From Bacteroidales bacterium (lineage in GTDB: Bacteria > Bacteroidota > Bacteroidia > Bacteroidales > UBA932), in the NCBI GenBank assembly GCA_017615445.1, contig JAGAAD010000103.1:1-25261 (forward strand): a stretch of DNA of 25,261 bases, given 5' to 3'. This document shows positions 16,770 to 24,494 of the stretch, in pieces (the first letter of the stretch is position 1; each line of letters begins with the position of its first letter). Under the pieces are notes generated by a model, which was not told the DNA's origin, ran no database searches, and was given only the letters and a program-made list of their open reading frames with translations. The position numbers and the translations under genes were made by a program.

Positions 16770-17741
16770 TTAATCCAGCAGGTGGAAGAACTTTGCGAGT
16801 TCATAATCTGTACAACCGGATTCCACTTTGAGGGTCGATACCAGCCGTTTGAAATCATAGTTTTGTTCGAGTGCGAAGCTTAGGGCGTTTTTAGTGCTAA
16901 GCTTCGACGATTCGGCTAAGCTTAGGGTCGAAAAGGACCTAAGCTTCGGAATATCGTATCCAAGGCGCTTGCAGATGGACATTATTTTGTAGTAATGCCT
17001 GTAATCTTCTTTCGAGAGGTCATCGGAGAAACCGTGCTCACTACCGGAAACAGCATTCATGGCCGTGCAAATATTATCATAAGTCCCATACAAAGACATA
17101 ATCTTTTCCCTATCCAGAAAAAAATAGGCGCAGATGATGAAGTCGATTAGTTGCTGTCTTTCTTTTTCATTGAGCCTCTGATACTCTTCGCCGAAACAAG
17201 CATAATCAAGAGGTTGTAGTTTACGTCTCCTGCTCAAGACCTCCGAGAGTAAGAATAACAAATCCGGGCTGGCCGTCCTATAATCTATTGTTTCGCTGAA
17301 GGGATTTTGGGACGCCAGGTATTTGATGAGGTTCCATCGATAATCCTCTGCATGTATGCCAGGGGTTTTGACTTTGCCGTTATTCCCTATGTAGATGAAA
17401 GTGTCCCTGATTTTTTGCTCGCCATATCTTTGGCTATGCTGAAAGCCGTGGTGGAACACGGGACCTTGAAGGCTATAATTGGAATTATAGGTCTTGGCGA
17501 ATGAAGTATTGATTCCGTGCATGAGCGAAACCATCCGTGATTCTATTTTGAAATAGCCTTCGAAATGCACATGGTTAAGCATGATGCTGAATGCTATAGC
17601 AATAATATCCTCCTTGATGCATCTGACTCCAAAGATTGAATAATACACAAGGATATCTGCTACGGAGTAAAAAATGATGCCTTTGTCGGCGGAGAGTTGG
17701 CAGATGTGCTGAAAGCCTGGTCGGAATTGAAGTTTTGACAT
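16770..17741 (-). CDS. Y1 (REP-associated/IS200-type) transposase, RAYT-like
   Basis: The protein has 323 residues. It has the HUH motif HVH (H57-V58-H59, in MLNHVHFEGYF) and a candidate catalytic tyrosine Y117 in FIYIGNNGKVKT, matching the YIHxNP position of REP-associated transposases, followed by DYRWNLIKYL. Such single-strand endonucleases cut at hairpins of REP/REPIN elements. The length exceeds a minimal Y1 domain (about 150-180 residues); the C-terminal half is helical and ends in a short DYELAKFFHLL helix. Residues about 265-290 are encoded by a 75-bp palindromic element. The gene is visibly more AT-rich than its neighbours and has no flanking IS ends that I can see. A TAGATTTG box lies 29 bases before its ATG. 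Confidence 0.8.
   Translation of the reverse strand: MSKLQFRPGFQHICQLSADKGIIFYSVADILVYYSIFGVRCIKEDIIAIAFSIMLNHVHFEGYFKIESRMVSLMHGINTSFAKTYNSNYSLQGPVFHHGFQHSQRYGEQKIRDTFIYIGNNGKVKTPGIHAEDYRWNLIKYLASQNPFSETIDYRTASPDLLFLLSEVLSRRRKLQPLDYACFGEEYQRLNEKERQQLIDFIICAYFFLDREKIMSLYGTYDNICTAMNAVSGSEHGFSDDLSKEDYRHYYKIMSICKRLGYDIPKLRSFSTLSLAESSKLSTKNALSFALEQNYDFKRLVSTLKVESGCTDYELAKFFHLLD
16874..16948. repeat. REPIN-like palindromic element, copy B, inside the transposase gene
   Basis: This 75-bp element has the same CGAAGCTTAGG/CCTAAGCTTCG inverted ends as copy A. Its left half is a hairpin with 10-bp arms CGAAGCTTAG and CTAAGCTTCG. The spacer is ACGATTCGG, and the right half pairs CTTAGG with CCTAAG around GAAAA. 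It spans exactly 25 codons' worth of the transposase frame. It matches copy A better in the opposite orientation (61 of 75) than in the same orientation. Confidence 0.8.
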
Positions 17742-17770
17742 AACGAAAAAGTGTTAGGTTTATACAGATG

Positions 17771-17778
17771 CAAATCTA
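17771..17778 (-). promoter_or_regulatory. -7 promoter box for the transposase gene
   Basis: TAGATTTG on the minus strand matches TAnnTTTG; the predicted leader is about 25 bases. It lies 12 bases from the divergent xseA box, so the two promoters overlap and could compete. Confidence 0.45.
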
Positions 17779-17790
17779 AGCATTTTTTCG

Positions 17791-17798
17791 TATCTTTG
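17791..17798 (+). promoter_or_regulatory. -7 promoter box for xseA
   Basis: TATCTTTG matches TAnnTTTG and ends six bases before the xseA ATG, so the transcript probably starts at or beside the start codon. It rules out the in-frame GTG at 17751 as the xseA start. Confidence 0.55.
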
Positions 17799-17804
17799 AG
17801 TGGT

Positions 17805-18923
17805 ATGGAGTACGTGGATCTGCTGACACTTCAAAGTGCGATTAAGGACGGGCTGACAGAGCTCTTCCCGGAGGGCGTTTGGGTGAAGGCGGAGATCGCG
17901 GCAGTGCAGGTGAGGATGAACGGCCACTGTTATCTGGACCTGGTCCAGAGCGAGGATGGCCGGCAGCTAGCGAAGGTCAAGGCCGTTATCTGGAAATCGA
18001 AGTTCCCGCTGCTCCGTGCTTTCTTTAAAGAGGCGACCGGCAAAGACCTGGAGGTGGGCCAGCAGATCCTCGTCCAGGCGGAGGTCAATTACTCTGAATT
18101 ATATGGCCTGAGCCTTATAATAGACGATATAAATCCTGAATTCACGCTGGGAGATGCCGAACTGAAGAAGCAGCAGACAATCAAGATGCTGCAGGAAGAG
18201 GGAATGATGGACCTTCAGCAAAAGCTGGAACTTCCCGCGATTCCATACAGGCTGGCCGTCATCAGCGCTCCGGACGCGGCGGGATTCGGGGATTTCCGAA
18301 GGCATCTGACGGAGAACCAATACGGGTTCTACTTCGAAGTGGACCTTTTCCCCGCGACCATGCAGGGAGAAAAGGCGCCGGAAAGCATTGCGGACGCGCT
18401 CGGCGCAGTCGAAGCGGCGGGCGGCGCCAGTTCGAAACACCCCGGCTACGACGCCGTGCTGATCCTTCGCGGCGGCGGCTCGAACCTGGACCTGGCCTGC
18501 TTCGACGACTACGGCCTCGCGCTCGCCATCGCCCAGTGCCCGATCCCGGTCTTCACAGCTATTGGCCACGACAAAGACTACCACGTCGCGGACATGGTGG
18601 CCTACCGTTTCGTGAAGACACCGACGGCCCTGGCGGACGAGTTCATCGATATGTACTCGGCCGAGGATGAGCGCGTCGGAAATCTTGGCGCGCGGCTGGC
18701 GCGGGCTTTTGCGGCGAAGATCCAGCAGCGCCTCTCGGCGCTGGACGAACTGGATCGCCGCATAAAAGCCGCCGACCCCCGCGCCGTCCTCCGCCGCGGC
18801 TACACCCTAGCCGTGGACTCAAATGGTCGTGTCATAAAATCAATCAAGAACGTTGCGAAAGGTGACACTATTAACATAATGTTATCTGACGGAACAATAA
18901 AAGCCACAGTTGATAATGTTTAG
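17805..18923 (+). CDS. xseA: Exodeoxyribonuclease VII large subunit
   Basis: The protein has 372 residues, shorter than E. coli XseA (456) because the coiled-coil C-terminal region is short. Exonuclease VII degrades single-stranded DNA from both ends. The N-terminal OB fold includes GVWVKAEIAAVQVRMNGHCYLDL. The catalytic domain has AVISAPDAAGFGDF, the glycine loop LILRGGGSNLDLACFDDY and AIGHDKDYHVADMVAYRFVKTPTALA. The C-terminal RRGYTLAVDSNGRVIKSI is the usual XseA ending. The ATG at 17805 follows the promoter box and gives a normal start. xseB lies 137 bases downstream, separated by a strong hairpin element. Confidence 0.94.
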   Translation: MEYVDLLTLQSAIKDGLTELFPEGVWVKAEIAAVQVRMNGHCYLDLVQSEDGRQLAKVKAVIWKSKFPLLRAFFKEATGKDLEVGQQILVQAEVNYSELYGLSLIIDDINPEFTLGDAELKKQQTIKMLQEEGMMDLQQKLELPAIPYRLAVISAPDAAGFGDFRRHLTENQYGFYFEVDLFPATMQGEKAPESIADALGAVEAAGGASSKHPGYDAVLILRGGGSNLDLACFDDYGLALAIAQCPIPVFTAIGHDKDYHVADMVAYRFVKTPTALADEFIDMYSAEDERVGNLGARLARAFAAKIQQRLSALDELDRRIKAADPRAVLRRGYTLAVDSNGRVIKSIKNVAKGDTINIMLSDGTIKATVDNV

Positions 18924-18930
18924 AGATTCC

Positions 18931-19046
18931 AAGCAGAGGGGTCACCCCCGAAAGCCTTCGCTTCGCTCATCCCTCCCACTTCGTGGGCCCCTCCCGTTCA
19001 TGTGGCCACGGGCGGCCACAGGCCTCGGGGGTGATCCCCTCTGCTT
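18931..19046. repeat. Long structured hairpin element between xseA and xseB
   Basis: Arms 18931-18951 and 19025-19046 pair over 21 bp with one bulged base. Inside are a CCCAC-TTC-GTGGG hairpin (18975-18987), a TGTGGCC/GGCCACA hairpin (19001-19020) and a small AAGC/GCTT hairpin (18952-18963), giving a multi-branched fold. It contains no gene. The stem is followed three bases later by TTTTT (19050-19054), so it resembles an intrinsic terminator on the plus strand. It looks like a dispersed repeat of a different type from the 75-bp element. Confidence 0.75.
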
Positions 19047-19060
19047 GAATTTTTAATACT

Positions 19061-19246
19061 ATGAAAGAAAATTTCGATTACGCGAAGGCGGTGAGCCGCT
19101 TGGAGGAGATAGCGAAACAGGTGGAGGACCCGCAGACGGGGCTGGACGAGATGGACAAGTATCTCGCCGAGTCCGAGGAACTCATAGGCAAATGCAGGGA
19201 GTACCTGCGCACGGCCAGGGAAAAACTGTCCGCGATGGATCAGTAG
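19061..19246 (+). CDS. xseB: Exodeoxyribonuclease VII small subunit
   Basis: The protein has 61 residues, mostly helical. The family pattern is clear: FDYAKAVSRLEEIAKQVEDPQTGLDEMDKYLAESEELIGKCREYL, where XseB proteins have a helix, a short turn with a Gly-Leu-Asp step, and a second helix. Several XseB copies wrap the XseA stalk in the active enzyme. No TAnnTTTG promoter is visible before it, so expression depends on reading through the upstream hairpin or on an unseen promoter. Confidence 0.93.
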   Translation: MKENFDYAKAVSRLEEIAKQVEDPQTGLDEMDKYLAESEELIGKCREYLRTAREKLSAMDQ

Positions 19247-19300
19247 GGCGATAGGAAACCCCTTTCAAAACTACCCGGAAACAGAGAAAACAAATTAGAT

Positions 19301-21259
19301 ATGCAGAAGATTTACAAATCGGACCCGTGGCTGGAGCCTTGGAAAGACGCCATCGATGCGCGCCATCAGCGCATCCTGGACTGGAAAAAGAAGCTCGCCG
19401 GGGACGGTAAACTCTCGAACGCCGTAAACAACCATCTCTACTACGGCCTGCACAAAGACAAAGACGGCTGGGTGTTCCGCGAGTGGGCGCCGAACGCAAA
19501 CAAGATCTACCTGATCGGAGACTTCAACAACTGGAAGAAGAGCGAGGCGTATGCGCTGAAGCCGGTGGGCAACGGTAACTGGGAAATCAGGCTGCCGGAG
19601 GTCTTCCTGCACCACGAAGAACTCTACAAGCTCTGGATAGAGTGGCCCGGCGGGGGCGGCGAACGCATCCCGGCCTATGTCACCCGCGCCGTCCAGGACC
19701 CCGAGACCAAGGCGTTCGCCGCCCAGGTCTGGGACCCGAAGCCGTATAAATGGAAATCAAAATCCCCCGGCAAGATCAAGACCCCCTTCATCTACGAATG
19801 CCACATCGGCATGAGCGGCGAGAAGGAGCGGGTCGCGAGCTTCGAAGACTTCCGCAAAGATGTCCTCCCGCGCATAATCAAGCTGGGATACAACGTCATC
19901 CAGATAATGGCCCTGCAGGAGCACCCGTACTACGGCAGCTTCGGTTATCAGGTCTCGAACTTCTTCGCCCTCAGCAGCCGTTTCGGCACGCCTGAGGAGT
20001 TCAAGCGCCTGGTGGATGAGGCGCACGCAGCCGGCATCGCCGTGATCATGGACATGGTCCACTCTCACAGCGTGGAGAACGAGCTCGAAGGCCTGAGCCG
20101 CTTCGACGGCCGGGACGACCTCTATTTCTACCAGGGTGAGGCCGGGCACCATCCGGCTTGGGGCTCCCGCTGCTTCGACTACGGCAAGGACGAGGTGGTC
20201 TACTTCCTCCTGAGCAACTGCAAGTTCTGGATGCAGGAGTACCACCTGGACGGCTTCCGCTTCGACGGCGTCACCAGCATGATGTACTGGGACCACGGCC
20301 TCGGAACGGCCTTCGGCAATTATGACCTCTACTTCAACGCCGGCGTGGACGAAAACGCCGTGACCTACCTGGCCCTGGCGAACATGCTCATCCACGAAAT
20401 CGACCCGAACGCGATCACTATCGCCGAGGACGTCAGCGGAATGGCCGGTTTGGCCGCCCCGTTCGCGGCAGGCGGCGTGGGCTTCGACTACCGCATGGCC
20501 ATGGGCGTGGCGGACCACTGGATCAAGTGGATCAAGGAAAAGTCGGACGACGAATGGTCCATGGGCGAGATGTGGTGGGAGCTGACCAACAAGCGGGCGG
20601 ACGAAAAGACGGTCAGCTATGCCGAGTGCCACGACCAGGCGCTCGTGGGCGACAAGACCATCATCTTCCGCCTGATGGACAAGGAGATGTACTTCGCCAT
20701 GGGCAAGGGGACGCAGAACCTGATCGTGGACCGCGGAATCGCGCTGCACAAGCTGATCAGGCTGGTCACCGCCGCCACGGCCGGGAACGGCTACCTCACG
20801 TTCATGGGCAACGAATTCGGCCACCCGGAGTGGATTGACTTCCCACGCGAGGGGAACGGCTGGTCTTACAAGTACGCCCGCAGGCAGTGGTCGCTGCCGG
20901 ATAACCCGGATCTGCGCTATGGCGCCCTCGAGGCCTTCGACGCGCAGATGATCCATTTCCTCTCCTCCGAAGGAGTCCTCTCCGAGGCCCCGCAGCTCAT
21001 CACTGCGAACGAAGGAGACAAGGTCTTGATATTCAAGCGCAAAAATGCTATCTTTGCGCTCAACTTCAACCCCACCCAATCCTTCGAGGATTATGGCTTT
21101 GAAGTGGAAAACGGAGAGTACGACCTGGCCTTCACATCAGACGAACCTCGCTTCGACGGATTCGGCCGGCTCTCTCCCGGCGAGAAACATTTTACCGTGG
21201 ACCATCAGCTGCGTCTCTACCTGCCTAGCAGGTGCGCGCTGGTCCTGACAAAAAAATAA
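19301..21259 (+). CDS. glgB: 1,4-alpha-glucan branching enzyme, eukaryote-type (GH13)
   Basis: The protein has 652 residues. It transfers alpha-1,4-glucan chains to alpha-1,6 positions, forming branches in glycogen. A CBM48 domain (about 55-155, with GWVFREWAPNANKIYLIGDFNNW) precedes the GH13 barrel. Catalytic residues are the nucleophile D322 (DGFRFDGVTSM), acid/base E376 (IAEDVSGM) and stabiliser D445 (ECHDQ). GYQVSNFFALSSRFGTPEEFK and MDMVHSHS resemble animal and plant branching enzymes (GH13_8) rather than E. coli GlgB. A C-terminal beta domain ends the protein. It is the first gene of the glycogen group; the 54-bp gap before it shows no promoter box, and the next gene starts five bases after its stop. 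Confidence 0.94.
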   Translation: MQKIYKSDPWLEPWKDAIDARHQRILDWKKKLAGDGKLSNAVNNHLYYGLHKDKDGWVFREWAPNANKIYLIGDFNNWKKSEAYALKPVGNGNWEIRLPEVFLHHEELYKLWIEWPGGGGERIPAYVTRAVQDPETKAFAAQVWDPKPYKWKSKSPGKIKTPFIYECHIGMSGEKERVASFEDFRKDVLPRIIKLGYNVIQIMALQEHPYYGSFGYQVSNFFALSSRFGTPEEFKRLVDEAHAAGIAVIMDMVHSHSVENELEGLSRFDGRDDLYFYQGEAGHHPAWGSRCFDYGKDEVVYFLLSNCKFWMQEYHLDGFRFDGVTSMMYWDHGLGTAFGNYDLYFNAGVDENAVTYLALANMLIHEIDPNAITIAEDVSGMAGLAAPFAAGGVGFDYRMAMGVADHWIKWIKEKSDDEWSMGEMWWELTNKRADEKTVSYAECHDQALVGDKTIIFRLMDKEMYFAMGKGTQNLIVDRGIALHKLIRLVTAATAGNGYLTFMGNEFGHPEWIDFPREGNGWSYKYARRQWSLPDNPDLRYGALEAFDAQMIHFLSSEGVLSEAPQLITANEGDKVLIFKRKNAIFALNFNPTQSFEDYGFEVENGEYDLAFTSDEPRFDGFGRLSPGEKHFTVDHQLRLYLPSRCALVLTKK

Positions 21260-21264
21260 GGTAT

Positions 21265-23196
21265 ATGGCATTACTCAAATTCAACAAGGCGGAGCTGGTA
21301 AACCTCTCTTATTCGCTTAAGAGGGAGATTATCTGCGCGAACAAGACCGGAGCGTATTGCAACACTTCGATTGTGGCCTGCAACACAAGGCGCTACCACG
21401 GTCTGCTCGCAGTCACGCTGGACCGCTTCGGCGGAGACAGATTCCTCCTGCTTTCCTCGCTTGACGAGTCTCTGATCGTGAATGGAAAGCAGTTCAATCT
21501 GGGCATTCACTGCTACGGAGACATCTACGAGCCCAGGGGGCATAAGTATGTGGTGGACTTCGCTGCAGACCCTGTGCCGCAGATCACCTGCAAGATAGGC
21601 TCCATCGTGTTCCGCAAGAGCCTGCTCCTCTGCCCGGACCGAGACCAGCTCTACATCAAGTATGAGCTTCTGGAAGCCCCGGACGCGGCGACAGTGCAGT
21701 TCAGGCCGCTTCTTGCGTTCCGCAATATCCACGCTCTGACTCAGGCGAACGATGTGGCCAGCGGCGCTGCAAAGCCCGCGGCAAACGGCGCAGCATTCCG
21801 CCTCTACGAAGCCTTCCCGGATCTGTATCTGCAGTTCTCCAAGGCGGTGAAGTTCAACTCGGATCCCGTCTGGTATTATGGAGTGACTTATTCCGACGAG
21901 TACCGCCGCGGCTTCGACTGCAGGGAAGACCTCCTTTCGCCCGGTCTCTTCAGCGTCAACATGAAGCCCGGAGAGTCGCTGTATGTGTCCGCAAGCAAGT
22001 ATGAAGAGGACCCCAAGACCTTCAAGAAAGACTACGAAGCGCAGTACAAGCAGGAAAATGTGGAGACAGACGGCCACGACGCCCTTCTTGACAGCGCAGA
22101 CAAACTGATCACATACCACAACGGCCGCAAGAGGATTGAAGCAGGCTATTCCTGGCTGCACACCGGTCTCCTCCGCGAGACTCTGGTGGCGCTGCCCGGC
22201 CTGACCCTCTACGCCGGCCGCCCCGAGGACTTCGAGGAGATACTGGACAACCTGCTGGAAGACAACAAAGAGCGTCTGTTCCAGCGCACCACTCAGGTTG
22301 AGGCTCCGCTCTATCTGGCCGAGACTCTGCAGCAGTACATAGCCTTCGGAGCGGACGAAAAGCTCGTCTGGAAGAAGTACGGCAAGACGATGAAGGCCAT
22401 CATCGAGAGCTACAAACCCGGCGTCCGCAAGGAAGTCACCATGCATCCGAACGGGCTCATCTGGGCCCAGATGGACGGCGTCGCCCTCAGCTGGATGAAC
22501 GCCTATATAGACGGTCGTGCGGTCACCGAGCGCGCAGGTTACCAGGTGGAGACCAACGCCTTCTGGTACAGCGCCATCAGGTTCGCCTGCGAGATGGACA
22601 AGAAATACGGCAACGGCCACTTCGCCAAGGAGTGGACTCCGGTGGCCGATATGATCTATGCGAACTTCACCCCGATGTTCTGGAACGAGCGCCTCGGCTG
22701 CCTGGCCGACTATGTGGACAACGAAGGCCAGCACACGGAAGTCCGCCCGAACCAGCTCTCGGCGCTCGCCGTGGCTTATTCGCCGGTGGACGAGGAGCGC
22801 TTCCCGTCCGTGCTCAGGGTAGTGGACAACGAACTGGTGACCGCCCGCGGCATCCGCTCGCTCTCGCCTCGCGACGTCCGCTATAAGGGCGTCTACGAAG
22901 GCTCGCAGGTGGAGCGCGACCTGGCCTACCACAACGGCTGCGCCTGGCCCACTCTCCTTTCGCCTTACCTGATGCTCTGCTTCAAGGTCAAGGGCGCCGC
23001 TTTCTGGAAGAAGGCCGAGTGGTTGCTGGAAGGTTTCTTCCAGGATCTCAACAAGCACGGTGTGGGTGCGTTCTCCGAGCTCTACGACGGAGATCCGCCG
23101 TTCGAGCCCCACGGAGCGATTTCTTCGGCCCTCAGCACCGCCGCGCTTCTTGTCTGTGAGAATCTTTTGAAGACTTATAAGGAGGAAAAGAAATGA
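21265..23196 (+). CDS. Glycogen debranching enzyme (amylo-alpha-1,6-glucosidase, GH133-like)
   Basis: The protein has 643 residues. An N-terminal beta-sandwich domain (about 10-280, with CNTRRYHGLLAV) precedes an (alpha/alpha)6 barrel. This is the bacterial/archaeal debranching enzyme layout, in which alpha-1,6-linked branch stubs are hydrolysed. Barrel motifs are GLIWAQMDGVALSWMNA, YQVETNAFWYSA, RDLAYHNGCAWPTLLSPYL and FSELYDGDPPFEPHG. The Glu in FSELYD (E605) fits the family's general base. In the SWMNA motif residue 412 is Asn, where I expect Asp (TWMDA) in related enzymes. The ATG at 21265 was chosen because an upstream GTG lies within glgB. Its stop overlaps the next start as ATGA. Confidence 0.9.
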   Translation: MALLKFNKAELVNLSYSLKREIICANKTGAYCNTSIVACNTRRYHGLLAVTLDRFGGDRFLLLSSLDESLIVNGKQFNLGIHCYGDIYEPRGHKYVVDFAADPVPQITCKIGSIVFRKSLLLCPDRDQLYIKYELLEAPDAATVQFRPLLAFRNIHALTQANDVASGAAKPAANGAAFRLYEAFPDLYLQFSKAVKFNSDPVWYYGVTYSDEYRRGFDCREDLLSPGLFSVNMKPGESLYVSASKYEEDPKTFKKDYEAQYKQENVETDGHDALLDSADKLITYHNGRKRIEAGYSWLHTGLLRETLVALPGLTLYAGRPEDFEEILDNLLEDNKERLFQRTTQVEAPLYLAETLQQYIAFGADEKLVWKKYGKTMKAIIESYKPGVRKEVTMHPNGLIWAQMDGVALSWMNAYIDGRAVTERAGYQVETNAFWYSAIRFACEMDKKYGNGHFAKEWTPVADMIYANFTPMFWNERLGCLADYVDNEGQHTEVRPNQLSALAVAYSPVDEERFPSVLRVVDNELVTARGIRSLSPRDVRYKGVYEGSQVERDLAYHNGCAWPTLLSPYLMLCFKVKGAAFWKKAEWLLEGFFQDLNKHGVGAFSELYDGDPPFEPHGAISSALSTAALLVCENLLKTYKEEKK

Positions 23197-24482
23197 GAGT
23201 ACTGATGTTCGGTTGGGAGTTTCCTCCCCATATCGCAGGCGGTCTGGGAACAGCCTGTAAAGGTATAGTCGAAGGCTTGGCCCACAACGGAGTGGAGACT
23301 CTGTTCGTGATGCCCTCCGCCAGCGGAGACGAAGATGAAACCTGCACCAAAATTATCAATGCGAGCGATGTCGCCGTGGAGAACGTAAGCGAGACGGTGG
23401 ACGAGTTCCTGGACAAGGTGAAGTTCATCTGCGTGGATTCAAACATAGTCCCCTATGTGGACCCCGACGAGTATTTCGAGGCCATCGAGGAGATGAAGAA
23501 AAAGAAGATCACTGAGACCACGATAGGTTTCGGCCAGAAGTTCAAGTTCTCCGGCAAGTACGGCGCGAACCTCCTCGAGGAGGTGAGCAGGTATGCGCAG
23601 GTGGGCGGAACGATCGCCATGCAGCGCAAGGACGACTTCGACGTCATCCACGCGCACGACTGGCTGACATATCTGGCCGGCATCGCCGCCAAGGAATTGA
23701 CCGGCAAGCCGCTGGTGGTCCATGTCCACGCGACCTCATTCGACCGTGGAACGGACGACATGGTGGATTCGCGCGTGTATGCAATCGAGCGCAGAGGAAT
23801 GGAAGCCGCCGACAAGGTGGTGGCCGTCTCCGAGCTCACCCGCAATATAGTGATCAACAAATACGGAATCGATCCGTCCAAGGTGATCGCCGTGCACAAC
23901 GCGGTGGATTTCAGCGGACGCGAGAACATCGAGGTCAAGAGGGGAGTCCAGGACAAGATAGTCACCTTCCTCGGACGTATTACCTTCCAGAAAGGCCCCG
24001 AGTACTTCATCGACGCCGCCGCGAAAGTCCTCAAGAGGACGGACCACGTCCGCTTCGTGATGGCAGGCAGCGGCGACATGATGAACAGGGCTATCCGCCA
24101 GGTGGCGAAGCTCGGCATCTCGGATCGTTTCCACTTCACAGGCTTCCTCCGCGGAGCCGACGTCCAGAAGATGTTCGCCCTGAGCGACGTGTACATAATG
24201 CCGTCTGTCAGCGAACCCTTCGGTATCTCACCTCTCGAGGCTATGCGCAGCAATGTCCCGAGTATTATCTCTTTCCAGTCCGGCGCGGCCGAAATCCTCA
24301 AGTACGCCTTCAAGGTGAACTTCTGGGATGTGGACGCAATGGCTGACGACATCTACGCCCTCATCAAGTATCCTGCGCTGGCGGACTTCGCCGCGAAGCA
24401 GGGCTTCGACGAGGTCAACGCCCTCAAGTGGGATCATGCAGCTGCAAAGCTCAAGGACATTTATTATTCACTCGTAAAGTAA
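23193..24482 (+). CDS. Glycosyltransferase, glycogen synthase-like
   Basis: The protein has 429 residues. The start MRVLMFGWEFPPHIAGGLGTACKGI is the N-terminal GT-B motif of GT4/GT5 enzymes, with the glycine turn that binds the nucleotide sugar phosphate. The C-terminal Rossmann domain has GRITFQKGPEYF and the E-x7-E motif in SEPFGISPLEAM. From its place between the debranching enzyme and a GH57 enzyme it is probably the glycogen synthase; Bacteroidota often have this set, and no glgC or classical glgA is seen here. The donor (UDP- or ADP-glucose) cannot be read. A full AAGGAGG (23179-23185) lies seven bases before the ATG, unusual for this phylum. Confidence 0.88.
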   Translation: MRVLMFGWEFPPHIAGGLGTACKGIVEGLAHNGVETLFVMPSASGDEDETCTKIINASDVAVENVSETVDEFLDKVKFICVDSNIVPYVDPDEYFEAIEEMKKKKITETTIGFGQKFKFSGKYGANLLEEVSRYAQVGGTIAMQRKDDFDVIHAHDWLTYLAGIAAKELTGKPLVVHVHATSFDRGTDDMVDSRVYAIERRGMEAADKVVAVSELTRNIVINKYGIDPSKVIAVHNAVDFSGRENIEVKRGVQDKIVTFLGRITFQKGPEYFIDAAAKVLKRTDHVRFVMAGSGDMMNRAIRQVAKLGISDRFHFTGFLRGADVQKMFALSDVYIMPSVSEPFGISPLEAMRSNVPSIISFQSGAAEILKYAFKVNFWDVDAMADDIYALIKYPALADFAAKQGFDEVNALKWDHAAAKLKDIYYSLVK

Positions 24483-24494
24483 ACACACACGGTT

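Noticed and set aside
16764..16772. IS element ends beside the transposase gene
   Set aside because: No terminal inverted repeat or target duplication could be found at either side; the RAYT type does not need them.
17307..17504. 65-residue open frame on the plus strand within the transposase gene
   Set aside because: Shadow of the minus-strand gene with no motif, promoter or start context.
17751..17804. GTG start for xseA 18 codons upstream
   Set aside because: The xseA promoter box lies inside this stretch; the ATG at 17805 fits the family.
21271..23112. 613-residue open frame antisense to the debranching enzyme gene, with similar long antisense frames opposite glgB (19757-21079) and the kinase (11452-12543, 12601-13554)
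   Set aside because: They mirror the codon pattern of GC-rich genes on the other strand, show no recognisable motifs and have Val/His/Arg-rich shadow composition.
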